From the NCBI GenBank assembly GCA_021604585.1, contig BQJG01000028.1, positions 1-43,969 on the forward strand: a stretch of 43,969 bases of DNA, written 5' to 3'. The notes beneath the pieces were generated by a model. That model worked only from the letters and a program-made list of their open reading frames with translations, had not been told where the DNA came from and did not search any database. Both the position numbers and the translations under genes were made by a program. Position 1 is the stretch's first letter; every line of letters begins with the position of its first letter. This document shows, piece after piece, positions 30,244 to 39,315 of the stretch. Source of the stretch: Hyphococcus sp. (lineage in GTDB: Bacteria; Pseudomonadota; Alphaproteobacteria; Caulobacterales; Parvularculaceae).

Positions 30244-31614
30244 CTAGCCTTCGAAACGCGCCGCATAGCCGCTCGCCTCAAGGATCGCTTTCGGGTCGGA
30301 CACAAACATTAAATCCCGAATCGCCTGCGCCTTGTCGGCCGCTTGCTCGTAATAGGCTTCGCAGATGCGAGCGCCGACGAAATATCCAAGATCAGCGTAC
30401 CAATCGCCGCCCTCAATGGAGCCATTATTGCCAGACCAGTTGCCGATGTTTTTTGTGTCCATTTCATCCTGAAAACGCCGCCAGATCATCTCTTCGCGCT
30501 CAAGTCCCCAATTGTAGTAATGCGGCTTTTCATTTTCCGGTAAGGCGAGTCCGGCAAGAAAGTCCGCCGACCCTTCCTGCAGCGCCGCCAGCAGAACAGT
30601 TTGCTCGCCGCTATATTGCTGAAGAGCGTGGACATGCTCATGAACGACGATGAACGGCAGGGAATCAAGGCTGAGATTCTTGACGACTTTTTGAAAGCCT
30701 TCCGAAACGCCGTCTAGCGGCACGCCCTGCGCCCACGACCAGACATCCAGTCCGATCAGCATGCCCGTAGGACCAGCCGTGCCGCCGGAATTGAGCCGTC
30801 CGATCACAAAAGTCACATCGGGCACGCTCGCTTCCGGATACATCGCAACGAACCGGTTCAACCCATCTCGTATTTGATCGCCATAGGCGGACGCAGAGAG
30901 TGTGCGTTCACGAATGCCCTCATAATATCCAGGGCTGTCTTCAAGCCTGGTGACGAGCTGTTCCATCGTCTGTGTTTTAATCCGGTGATAATCAATCAGT
31001 CCCGGCGTTCCCGGCGCCAGATAATGTTTCCGCAAGATCGCAGCTTTTTTCGCTTTGTTTTTCTCCGCCGCCAACAAGTCGTAAGCCGCCCAGAACCGCG
31101 CAACGTCATCGAAAATCAGCTTCGCTTCCGCCGGATCGCGGTGGCTGTTGTAAAACGCTTTTTCATTGTCTCGCATCTTTTGCATCGCCGATACGAAACG
31201 GTCATCATCTCGCAGCATCTCAAAGTCCGTAGCAGCTTCAAACAAGTCTGCTTGACGCCAGCCTTTGTCCGCAATGCGCTCCAGCACGCGCAACGCATCA
31301 GCTTTGCTCCCGGCTTTTGCATAATCAAAAGCGGCCGACAAACCGTAGACGAGGCTAGTCGAGCTCGGGACATTCTCAGAGGCGTTTAAGGCCAGTTCGT
31401 AATAGGCGCCGGCTTCAGCAAATCGCTCAGCGTCTTCGGCGCCGCCGCCTAGTTCGTCCAATCTCTGCGCGGCGGCGAAATCCGCCAGCCAGGAGTCAGC
31501 CGGCACATCCGCTGATATCGCATTGCTTTCGGCTTCCGGTGATGCAACGCCAATCCGGTCGCACGCCGCAGCTAGAGTCAGGCTGGCCGCCGCCAGCATC
31601 AAGGTTTTTTTCAT
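30244..31614 (-). CDS. HExxH metallopeptidase-like lipoprotein
   Basis: The 456-residue protein has a lipobox (LAAAC, Cys18) after a signal peptide. A helical, TPR-like N-terminal part (AEDAERFAEAGAYYELALNA, ADALRVLERIADKGWRQADL) precedes a zincin-like domain. The zinc motif HEHVH (His325, Glu326, His329) is followed 18 residues later by EGSADFLAGL, giving Glu347 as the likely third ligand, the gluzincin pattern of DUF2268-type predicted proteases. The motif appears intact, so activity is plausible, but substrates are unknown. It is not in an evident operon: 131 bases separate it from pdxH upstream and 73 from the TerB-like gene. Confidence 0.82.
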   Translation of the reverse strand: MKKTLMLAAASLTLAAACDRIGVASPEAESNAISADVPADSWLADFAAAQRLDELGGGAEDAERFAEAGAYYELALNASENVPSSTSLVYGLSAAFDYAKAGSKADALRVLERIADKGWRQADLFEAATDFEMLRDDDRFVSAMQKMRDNEKAFYNSHRDPAEAKLIFDDVARFWAAYDLLAAEKNKAKKAAILRKHYLAPGTPGLIDYHRIKTQTMEQLVTRLEDSPGYYEGIRERTLSASAYGDQIRDGLNRFVAMYPEASVPDVTFVIGRLNSGGTAGPTGMLIGLDVWSWAQGVPLDGVSEGFQKVVKNLSLDSLPFIVVHEHVHALQQYSGEQTVLLAALQEGSADFLAGLALPENEKPHYYNWGLEREEMIWRRFQDEMDTKNIGNWSGNNGSIEGGDWYADLGYFVGARICEAYYEQAADKAQAIRDLMFVSDPKAILEASGYAARFEG

Positions 31615-31745
31615 TTATCGCGCCCCTCAGCTTGAAATGAAAACTCAACGATTTCGAGACTATAGCGTTTGAAGCCGCTTCGCCATTCGGTTTGCCGCAG
31701 ATTGGTTTCACACCGTCTAAAATCGAGAATTGCCCGCGAACGGTT

Positions 31746-32402
31746 TCAAGGATACAGCGCCTGTTTCGTCCAGGCGCTGTTCGGATTCGCGCGCTCATAT
31801 TGAAGGCGCTCATGCAGACGAAATGGCCTATTAACCCAAAACTCAATCTGCAGCGGAACAATGCGATAACCGGACCAATGTTCCGGACGCGGAATATCTC
31901 CAAGACCAAACTTCGCCGCTTTCGCCGCTACGGCTTTTTCCAGCGCAAAACGGCTTTCTAAAGGGCGAGATTGCGCGGAGGCATGGGCGCCGATGCGCGC
32001 GCCGCGTGCACGCGTGGCGAAATAGGCGTCCGCTTCTTCTGTTGACACCCGTTCGACGGGACCGCGGAACCGCACTTGCCGCCGGATCGATTTCCAGTGG
32101 AAGACAGCCGCCGCCTTCGGGTTGGCGGCGAGTTCCACGCCCTTTGCACTCTCGGTGTTGGTGTAGAAAGTGAGCCCGCAAGCCGTCACGTCTTTTAAGA
32201 GAACCATGCGCACATCCGGCAGGCCGTTCGCATCAACCGTAGCGAGGGCCATAGCGTTTGCATCATTCGGCTCTTTCTTGACGGCCAGCGCCAGCCAATC
32301 GGCGAATTGCGCAATGGGATCGGAAATGGTGAAAACCTCGCCCTGATCGGCGTCCACCGCATAGGCGTCATCATCGGGGCTGGGGGGAATTATGTCAGAC
32401 AT
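31746..32402 (-). CDS. pdxH: Pyridoxamine/pyridoxine 5'-phosphate oxidase
   Basis: The 218-residue protein is PdxH, the FMN enzyme that oxidises PNP or PMP to pyridoxal 5'-phosphate. Conserved blocks are PNDANAMALATVDANGLPDV, RMVLLKDVTACGLTFYTNTE, SAKGVELAANPKAA, FHWKSIRRQVRFRGPVERV and the C-terminal EFWVNRPFRLHERLQYER. The ATG is set by an AAGGAG site. The last residues (TKQALYP) match the usual L-x-P end. It diverges from aroC with 99 bases between. Confidence 0.96.
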   Translation of the reverse strand: MSDIIPPSPDDDAYAVDADQGEVFTISDPIAQFADWLALAVKKEPNDANAMALATVDANGLPDVRMVLLKDVTACGLTFYTNTESAKGVELAANPKAAAVFHWKSIRRQVRFRGPVERVSTEEADAYFATRARGARIGAHASAQSRPLESRFALEKAVAAKAAKFGLGDIPRPEHWSGYRIVPLQIEFWVNRPFRLHERLQYERANPNSAWTKQALYP

Positions 32403-32415
32403 CCGGGCTCCTTAA

Positions 32416-32433
32416 CCTCCCCGAAATGGGAGG
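32416..32433. repeat. Short inverted repeat in the pdxH 5' region
   Basis: CCTCCC (32416-32421) and GGGAGG (32428-32433) form a 6-bp GC-rich stem with a 6-base loop, beginning about 4 bases before the pdxH ribosome-binding site on the minus strand. It may be chance. Confidence 0.25.
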
Positions 32434-32501
32434 GAATTAGGATTCAAATGCGGTTATAGGTATAGGCTCTCCGCATCTGAAGCTATAATCACGGATCAGA
32501 C

Positions 32502-33602
<1,101 letters not shown>

Positions 33603-33614
33603 CCGTCAAATTCG

Positions 33615-34361
33615 TTACTTCCGTCCGCCAAAAGGAATGATCGACGGCACTTTCGCCATGTAGTCGCGGTATTTGTCGCCAAAGACGGCGATCATGTCGC
33701 GTTCTTCATAGCCGATGGCGACAAAAATATACGCGGTCCAGATCGCCGCAAACAGCAAGTGCCCCGCCGTCATATGCGAGGTCGACCAGAATGCAATCAG
33801 AAATCCGAGATAAAGCGGGTGCCGAACATATTTGTAAAGCATCGGCGTGACGAATTTCGGCTCGACAGCTTCTTTCGATTTGAATTTGAACCAGCCCTGC
33901 ATCAGCCCGAACAATTCAAAATGATTGATCAAAAAGGTCGTGAGCAAGACCAGTCCGTAACCAAGTAGAAACAACGCCAACAGGACACCGCTCCAGAGGG
34001 GCGACTCAACCGACCAGACCACCGCTGTCATTGGCTGCCAGCCGAGAAACATGACAACAAGCACGACCACTGTCGCCAAGACATAGGTGCTGCGCTCCAT
34101 GGCGGGCGGCACGATTTTGATCCACGCCCGCTTGAACCCGCCGCGCGCCATGACGGAATGTTGCAATCCGAACAGCAGCAGCAATCCGATATTGATCAGC
34201 GCCGCAGGCGCACCCGTGACATATCCTGGCCCGGAATCAACGGTCTTGGGCAAACCCGCCCACGCGGTCATGTCGCCGCCCACAAACCCAATTAAGTACA
34301 AAAACGTTGCAAAGAAGACGAAATACACAACCACACTGTAGACAAGCGCTATCAGCCCCAT
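33615..34361 (-). CDS. mddA: MddA-like methanethiol S-methyltransferase (NnrU/ICMT superfamily)
   Basis: The 248-residue integral membrane protein has about six hydrophobic segments and the motif LYKYVRHPLYLGFLIAFWST, typical of membrane-bound SAM-dependent methyltransferases of the isoprenylcysteine/NnrU type. The C-terminal block ERDMIAVFGDKYRDYMAKVP is the cofactor-binding tail. The N-terminal half (LLLLFGLQHSVMARGGFKRA and PPAMERSTYVLATVVV) matches what I recall of MddA, which methylates methanethiol to dimethyl sulfide. The start is ATG 34361, six bases after GGAGG; the ATG at 34376 lies before that site. Function by similarity; NnrU-like alternatives remain. Confidence 0.8.
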   Translation of the reverse strand: MGLIALVYSVVVYFVFFATFLYLIGFVGGDMTAWAGLPKTVDSGPGYVTGAPAALINIGLLLLFGLQHSVMARGGFKRAWIKIVPPAMERSTYVLATVVVLVVMFLGWQPMTAVVWSVESPLWSGVLLALFLLGYGLVLLTTFLINHFELFGLMQGWFKFKSKEAVEPKFVTPMLYKYVRHPLYLGFLIAFWSTSHMTAGHLLFAAIWTAYIFVAIGYEERDMIAVFGDKYRDYMAKVPSIIPFGGRK

Positions 34362-34512
34362 AGCAGTCCTCCACATTAGACGGCGCGCCGCCGGTTGTTG
34401 AAGCGCTGGATTATATTACGTCGCGTACGGAACGTCAAAGGCGTTATTCGATCAATGTTTCGCCAAATTTTGTCTCCAAACGCACATTTTTAGCGGTGTG
34501 GAGCGAACACTC

Positions 34513-35406
34513 TCAACGGCATTCACGATCGAGCCATGAAGCGATCTCGTGCGCCAAACGCAGCCGATGCCAAGAAAATGAATGGTCGGCGTCAAGCCGA
34601 AGCTCCATCAGTTGAATGTTGCGAGCGTCAAGAAACGCCTTCATGTGACGCTCATGCACGGCGATGTCGACGGCCCGGTCGCGCTCTCCAGCGATCAGAA
34701 ATAGTTTCTTCCCCGCAAGCTTGGGCGCAAGCAGGGTGTTGTCGAAACTTTCGCCCGCTGCAGCGAGTTCAGCAATCGCCGTGTCGCCATTGAACCCGTT
34801 GAGCATGACAAGCTGATCTGAATATTGCTTGAACCCCTCAAGCTGTTCAGGCGACGCCGAGGCAATTCCGGCGCGATCACCAAAATTCGCCGCCGCCATG
34901 GTGACAATGCAACTGATATTCTCGTCGCGGGCGCCGCCCTGCAACGCCATGAAACCGCCCATGGAATGACCGGCCAGTGCAATCCGATCAGGATCTACCC
35001 GCAAATTGTCATTGGCCGGATCGCGCAGAAAGGCGAGCACCGATGCAACATCGTCTATGGCGCCATTAAAGGTGAACACCCCTTCCGACCCCCATGCGCC
35101 GCGATAATGAAAGAACAGCGCATTCCAGCCCGCGCGACGGAATGCCTGCGCCAAGTCGAGGTTTTTTTCATTCCCCGGAAAACCATGCAGCATGACGACC
35201 GTCGGATGCGGCCCCTGCCCGTCGGCCAGATAGATATGACCGTTCATACGCTCTCCGTAACTGTCGATCCCGAGCTCAACCACGGAAGGGGGATACTCTT
35301 CGTCTATATACGCGGGATCGTTCGTCACGGCGGGAACATTCGCCACGATCATCGGCTCATCGCACGCGACGACTGCTAGAAACAAAATTAATGCAAAAAG
35401 GCGCAT
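34513..35406 (-). CDS. Alpha/beta hydrolase, predicted lipoprotein
   Basis: The 297-residue protein has a lipobox-like VVAC (about Cys15) after a short signal. The alpha/beta hydrolase core runs from PTVVMLHGFPGNEKNLDLAQ (oxyanion region) through LAGHSMGGFMALQ (Ser nucleophile in GxSxG) and IAGERDRAVD (candidate acid) to DADHSFSWHRLR (His). The triad is complete, so esterase or peptidase-type activity is expected outside the cytoplasm; it resembles acyl-peptidase/dienelactone hydrolase relatives. Upstream, 78 bases separate it from the methyltransferase gene. Confidence 0.85.
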   Translation of the reverse strand: MRLFALILFLAVVACDEPMIVANVPAVTNDPAYIDEEYPPSVVELGIDSYGERMNGHIYLADGQGPHPTVVMLHGFPGNEKNLDLAQAFRRAGWNALFFHYRGAWGSEGVFTFNGAIDDVASVLAFLRDPANDNLRVDPDRIALAGHSMGGFMALQGGARDENISCIVTMAAANFGDRAGIASASPEQLEGFKQYSDQLVMLNGFNGDTAIAELAAAGESFDNTLLAPKLAGKKLFLIAGERDRAVDIAVHERHMKAFLDARNIQLMELRLDADHSFSWHRLRLAHEIASWLDRECR

Positions 35407-35484
35407 GCACGGCTCCCCTTGAAACGAAGGTCAGCTTGCCAATGCCCGCACCTCAAGTCCAGCATGCCTGCTAGCGCAACTGCG

Positions 35485-36555
35485 CTAGGCTTTCTCGAAG
35501 GCGGAAACCTTTGTCAAAAATGCAATCGACTCTTCCTGCTTGGTCAAGCCTGCTTCGCCGAACAAGGCGTTCAGATCCGTTCGGCAATAGCTGTCATAAT
35601 AAGGTTCGTGAAACCCGCGCGGAAAGTTTTCGAGCAAAATGTCAAAGCCCGGCTCATCGCCATATTGAATCGTGTCTACGACGATCAATGTCCCACCCGG
35701 CTTGAGCAGGCGAATAATTTCGGCTGCAACCTCGGAACGCACTTTCGGCGGCAATTCATGGAAGAGGTAGATGGTAGTGATGACATCGTAACGCTCAGCC
35801 GCAAGACCGGTCGCCTCACAGGGCTGCTGCACATAATCAACATCTTTCCAGCGCCCAAGCGCAACGCGCGCCTTGCCGAGATAGGCAGGCGACAAATCCA
35901 GCGCCGTCACGCCAAGCCACGGCCAGTTGTCTTTCACGTCTGCGAGAAATCCGCCGCCGCCGCAACCAAGATCGAGCAAATGCGCGGCGGCTATATCTTT
36001 GCTCTCCAAGGCGCGCCGGACAAAAGGAAGCGCCTGACGGCGCATGGCGCCGGCCGATCCGGTGAATAACGTCTCAACTTGCATGTCGTAGCGTGCAGCG
36101 GAAGCATCGCTAAGCCAGCCATCGGACTGATAGTGAAAATTCTGCAAATAATACCGTGGATAGCGTTCGCGATGAGCATCCGTCAGCACTTCGGAATGGA
36201 TGCGTCCCGCCTTGCGCTGCGCCACTTTGCGCGCATCGAGCAAATAATCGCGGCTTTCGCGCCAAAGTTTTGTGAGCGAAGGCGTACGGCGTAACTCGCC
36301 TGGCAATTTATATATACCGTCGCGAATATTGCGCCAGTCACGCTGAAACAGCTCCCGGAAAGAGGTTTTTAATCGCTCCCGATCCAGCGGCCCAAACTCT
36401 TCCGCATAGGGCGCTTCACCGGGATCAGTGAGCGGCCCCATCAAGCGGCGGCCATACGCGTAGTGACCGGTGTACCAGAGAACCCGCGCCGCCTGCATCG
36501 CGCCATAGGCCGCGCGCTTAGCACTATTGGCGATCATACTATTGAGAGGCGCCAT
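35485..36555 (-). CDS. Class I SAM-dependent methyltransferase, unknown substrate
   Basis: The 356-residue protein has an N-terminal helical extension of about 170 residues (YTGHYAYGRRLMGPLTDPGE, then FQRDWRNIRDGIYKLPGELR) followed by a Rossmann methyltransferase. Motif I is HLLDLGCGGGGFLADVK, motif II ALDLSPAYLGKARV, and the later block is YDVITTIYLFHELPPKVRSE. The HELPP and KPGGTLIVVDT blocks resemble UbiE/COQ5-like small-molecule enzymes. Its start lies 3 bases after the RNA methyltransferase stop, so it is last in that operon. AAGG lies upstream of the ATG. Confidence 0.85.
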   Translation of the reverse strand: MAPLNSMIANSAKRAAYGAMQAARVLWYTGHYAYGRRLMGPLTDPGEAPYAEEFGPLDRERLKTSFRELFQRDWRNIRDGIYKLPGELRRTPSLTKLWRESRDYLLDARKVAQRKAGRIHSEVLTDAHRERYPRYYLQNFHYQSDGWLSDASAARYDMQVETLFTGSAGAMRRQALPFVRRALESKDIAAAHLLDLGCGGGGFLADVKDNWPWLGVTALDLSPAYLGKARVALGRWKDVDYVQQPCEATGLAAERYDVITTIYLFHELPPKVRSEVAAEIIRLLKPGGTLIVVDTIQYGDEPGFDILLENFPRGFHEPYYDSYCRTDLNALFGEAGLTKQEESIAFLTKVSAFEKA

Positions 36556-36558
36556 CGC

Positions 36559-37860
36559 TCATCCTTTTATGAAGAGGCCAGCGAGCTCAACATGGGGCGA
36601 AAAAACGAACTGATCAACGGGCAAGACCTGCGACAGGTGGTAGCCGCCATCGCGCAGGATCGCAGCGTCGCGCGCGAAACTCGCTGGATTGCAGGAAACG
36701 CCGATTACCCGTTTCACTTTAGACTGTGCAAGTTGTTCCGATTGGGCGCGCGCGCCAGCGCGCGGCGGATCGAAAACCACGGCATCGTAAACATTTAGCT
36801 CGTCCGTACTGAGCGGGCGATCGAACAAGTTGCGTTGCATGGGTTTCAAAGGATAACGCAAACCAGCTGACCGCGCGGCAGAGTCAAGCGCTGCGATTGC
36901 CAGCCCATCACTGTCAAAGGCATCCACGGCAGCGCACGCCGCTAATGGCAGGGAAAAAGTTCCGCAACCTGAAAATAAATCCGCAATCCGTTTTGCGCTG
37001 CTTGCATGGTCAAAAACAAATGCCGCCAGCGCCGCTTCGCCTTCATGGCTGGCCTGAAGGAAGCCGCCGGGCGGAACTGCAACAGACACGCCGCCAAAGC
37101 GAACCATCGGCGTTTCAAACATGGCAGTCGCCGCATCCGTAATAGAAAGCCTTATGATGTTGGCGCTTCGCGCCGCCTGGGTCAGCTGTTCGATGTCACG
37201 ACCAGACAAATCTTCATCGGCGTCACTACCGCTGAACACTACGTCAAGACCATTGTCACACTGGGTCACGTTCAGATCGAACTTGCACCAATGCAAGGGC
37301 GTCGCCGATGCAAGATCGCGCAAATCCGGCAAAGCCTGCTCAAGCTCTGGCGTAAGAACTTTGCATTGTGCGATGGAGATGATCCGCGCTGAGGCGCGCG
37401 CGTTAAATCCCATGACCAACCCAGCCGCCGTCTTACGCACGGCGAATGAGGCGCGACGCCGCGTTGCAGGCGCACAGGCTTTGAGCGGCGTGACGATAGA
37501 ACTGTCGAAGCCTTCGCGCGCCAATGCATCAACCACAAGGCCGTGCTTCCAATCGCGATAAAAAGCCTCGCTTACATGCTGCAGCCCACAACCGCCGCAA
37601 TCGCCATAATGAATGCAGACCGGTTCAGCCCGGTGCGGGCTTTTTTCTATCAGCGTGATGACTTCACCGCGATCACCACGATAGGCGATGCGCGCAAGGT
37701 CGCCGGGCGCCGTTAAGGGCGAGAATATTTTGGCGCCGTCCACAAACGCGACGCCATCCCCGCGCGCGCCAATGTTATCGATGCGAATTTCAGCTTCCCG
37801 GGCTTCTACTTTCGCAACAATCCGCCTGGCGCGCTTTTTATGCCGCCTTTGTTGCGCCAA
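36559..37860 (-). CDS. TrmA/RlmC/RlmD-family RNA m5U methyltransferase
   Basis: The 433-residue protein has an N-terminal TRAM domain (EAEIRIDNIGARGDGVAFVD, GDLARIAYRG) and an Fe-S binding region (CIHYGDCGGCGLQH, three of the usual four cysteines). The methyltransferase domain shows IADLFSGCGTFSLPLA, VFDPPRAGA and the catalytic VIGVSCNPASFARD. It methylates uridine C5 in rRNA or tRNA; the Fe-S motif favours the RlmD-like group. TTG 37860 is chosen because AAGGAG lies seven bases upstream; it overlaps the tlyA end by 23 bases. An ATG at 37890 would overlap by 53. Confidence 0.9.
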   Translation of the reverse strand: MAQQRRHKKRARRIVAKVEAREAEIRIDNIGARGDGVAFVDGAKIFSPLTAPGDLARIAYRGDRGEVITLIEKSPHRAEPVCIHYGDCGGCGLQHVSEAFYRDWKHGLVVDALAREGFDSSIVTPLKACAPATRRRASFAVRKTAAGLVMGFNARASARIISIAQCKVLTPELEQALPDLRDLASATPLHWCKFDLNVTQCDNGLDVVFSGSDADEDLSGRDIEQLTQAARSANIIRLSITDAATAMFETPMVRFGGVSVAVPPGGFLQASHEGEAALAAFVFDHASSAKRIADLFSGCGTFSLPLAACAAVDAFDSDGLAIAALDSAARSAGLRYPLKPMQRNLFDRPLSTDELNVYDAVVFDPPRAGARAQSEQLAQSKVKRVIGVSCNPASFARDAAILRDGGYHLSQVLPVDQFVFSPHVELAGLFIKG

Positions 37861-38563
37861 GCAAAAACTCCTTATTCCCGCCGCCGCCACGGATCGGGCT
37901 ATCGATCACGCCGTTCACCCGCCAGCCTTCGACTTCGATCCATTTCGCCATATCCTGCGCGACGGGCCCCGCGAGACCTTCCTTTACCAGCCCGCCTTTG
38001 CCAAGCCCCTCGCGTCCCACTTCAAATTGCGGCTTCACCAGCGCGACAAGCTCTGTGGCTGCGCCTGAGAGCGCGAGCGCGAATGGCAGCGCTTTCTTGA
38101 GGCTGATAAAACTGACATCACACACAATCAGCTCAATCGGATCGGGAACCAGTGCGCGCGACAGTTCTTTTGCATGCGTTCGTTCAAGATTCATCACGCG
38201 CGCATCGCCGCGGATCTTTTCATGCAACTGGTCCCGCCCCACATCCACCGCATAAATTTTCGCCGCGCCTGTGCGCAACAAAACATCGCAAAAGCCGCCC
38301 GTCGAGGCCCCAAGATCGAGACAGACTTTCCCGGCTGGATCAATACCAAAGGCGGACAGGGCCGCAGCAAGCTTCACTCCGCCGCGCGAAACATAATCAT
38401 GCGCTTCTCCCAAAACGATCACAGACGCGTCCTCGGTGATTTTTTGCGCTGGCTTGGAGGCAATGGCGCCATTCACCTTGATCAATCCGGCGGCGATCGC
38501 CTCCTGCGCACGCGCGCGGCTTTCCAGCAAGCCGTTTTGAACGAGATATTGATCAAGGCGCAT
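37838..38563 (-). CDS. tlyA: TlyA-family rRNA 2'-O-methyltransferase / hemolysin A homologue
   Basis: The 241-residue protein has an N-terminal S4 RNA-binding domain (MRLDQYLVQNGLLESRARAQ, then AAGLIKVNGAIASKPAQKI) and an FtsJ-type methyltransferase domain (VCLDLGASTGGFCDVLLRTG, then IYAVDVGRDQLHEKIRGD, IVCDVSFISLKKAL and LVALVKPQFEVGREG). In mycobacteria TlyA methylates 16S and 23S rRNA; in Alphaproteobacteria the gene commonly neighbours dxs and xseB, as here. The start is ATG 38563, which gives the standard S4 lead; an earlier in-frame start at 38590 would overlap the ICMT-like gene. Confidence 0.93.
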   Translation of the reverse strand: MRLDQYLVQNGLLESRARAQEAIAAGLIKVNGAIASKPAQKITEDASVIVLGEAHDYVSRGGVKLAAALSAFGIDPAGKVCLDLGASTGGFCDVLLRTGAAKIYAVDVGRDQLHEKIRGDARVMNLERTHAKELSRALVPDPIELIVCDVSFISLKKALPFALALSGAATELVALVKPQFEVGREGLGKGGLVKEGLAGPVAQDMAKWIEVEGWRVNGVIDSPIRGGGGNKEFLLGATKAA

Positions 38564-38580
38564 AAAATTTCGCGCTCGAA

Positions 38581-39051
38581 TCAGAGCCAACGACGAACGC
38601 GTTGTTTGTAAGCAAGATAGTCTTCGCCAAACTGCCGTTCCATCTTTTCTTCCTCATATGGGATGGAAATGAAGTTTACAAAGAGAAAGAAAACTATGGG
38701 CGCCGCAATGGCGAGAATGGTCCCAATAACGAGGGCAAGCCCGATCGTTGCGACGAGTATTCCAAGATACATTGGATTGCGCGTGAACTTAAACGGCCCG
38801 TCAATGACCAGCGCGGAATTCTTTTTTGATACCGGCACAACTTCCGTCCCAGCCTTTGAGAACGCCATACGGCCCGATGCTGAGATAAGAAAACCGAAAA
38901 CAAACACCGCCCAGCCTGCGACAGGATGGTGGAGCGGCGCAGAAAGCTCCAGAGCGCGCCCTGCAAGCCAAGACGCAACGCTAAAGATCAGCGCCCAGAC
39001 CGGCGGCGGGATGATCACCAAAATGGAAGGGCGCGGCGCCTGATCAGTCAT
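38581..39051 (-). CDS. ICMT/phospholipid methyltransferase-like membrane protein
   Basis: The 156-residue protein has four hydrophobic segments and the superfamily motif FKFTRNPMYLGILVATIGLA, followed by the terminal block EEEKMERQFGEDYLAYKQRV that builds the SAM pocket. It is a small isoprenylcysteine methyltransferase/PEMT-like membrane methyltransferase; such proteins methylate isoprenoids, phospholipids or unknown acceptors in bacteria. It differs from the MddA-like gene at 33615-34361. ATG 39051 has GAGAGG upstream. Its stop lies 17 bases before the tlyA start, so the two are likely one operon with the RNA methyltransferase. Confidence 0.87.
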   Translation of the reverse strand: MTDQAPRPSILVIIPPPVWALIFSVASWLAGRALELSAPLHHPVAGWAVFVFGFLISASGRMAFSKAGTEVVPVSKKNSALVIDGPFKFTRNPMYLGILVATIGLALVIGTILAIAAPIVFFLFVNFISIPYEEEKMERQFGEDYLAYKQRVRRWL

Positions 39052-39170
39052 GACAACCTCTCTCTCGCATTACATGCGCGAAATCCGCCTTGAAAGCGGT
39101 GCTCGCATACATACATTTTTCAATGCTCAGCGCCAACAGAGGGGACTGAAAACGACTCTGGAGGCTTGCC

Positions 39171-39308
39171 ATGACGCAGACTTTACGCCGGTACGACAGC
39201 CGCCGCTGGACAGGCGAACCTGACAAAATTGCGGCTATCGCCCTCGCCATTGCGCTAGCGATTGGCGTCATTGGATTTCTGACGATCGGCGTGATGACGC
39301 TGCAATAA
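39171..39308 (+). CDS. 45-residue membrane peptide, unknown function
   Basis: The ATG at 39171 has an ideal ribosome-binding site (GGAGG, five bases upstream). It encodes MTQTLRRYDSRRWTGEPDKI followed by one hydrophobic helix (AAIALAIALAIGVIGFLTIG) and MTLQ. The N-terminus is strongly basic, so the helix would sit in the inner membrane with its N-terminus in the cytosol. It lies on the plus strand between the ICMT-like gene and dxs, both on the minus strand. The good start signal and clean topology make it a likely real gene. No family recognised. Confidence 0.7.
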   Translation: MTQTLRRYDSRRWTGEPDKIAAIALAIALAIGVIGFLTIGVMTLQ

Positions 39309-39315
39309 AGCGTCG

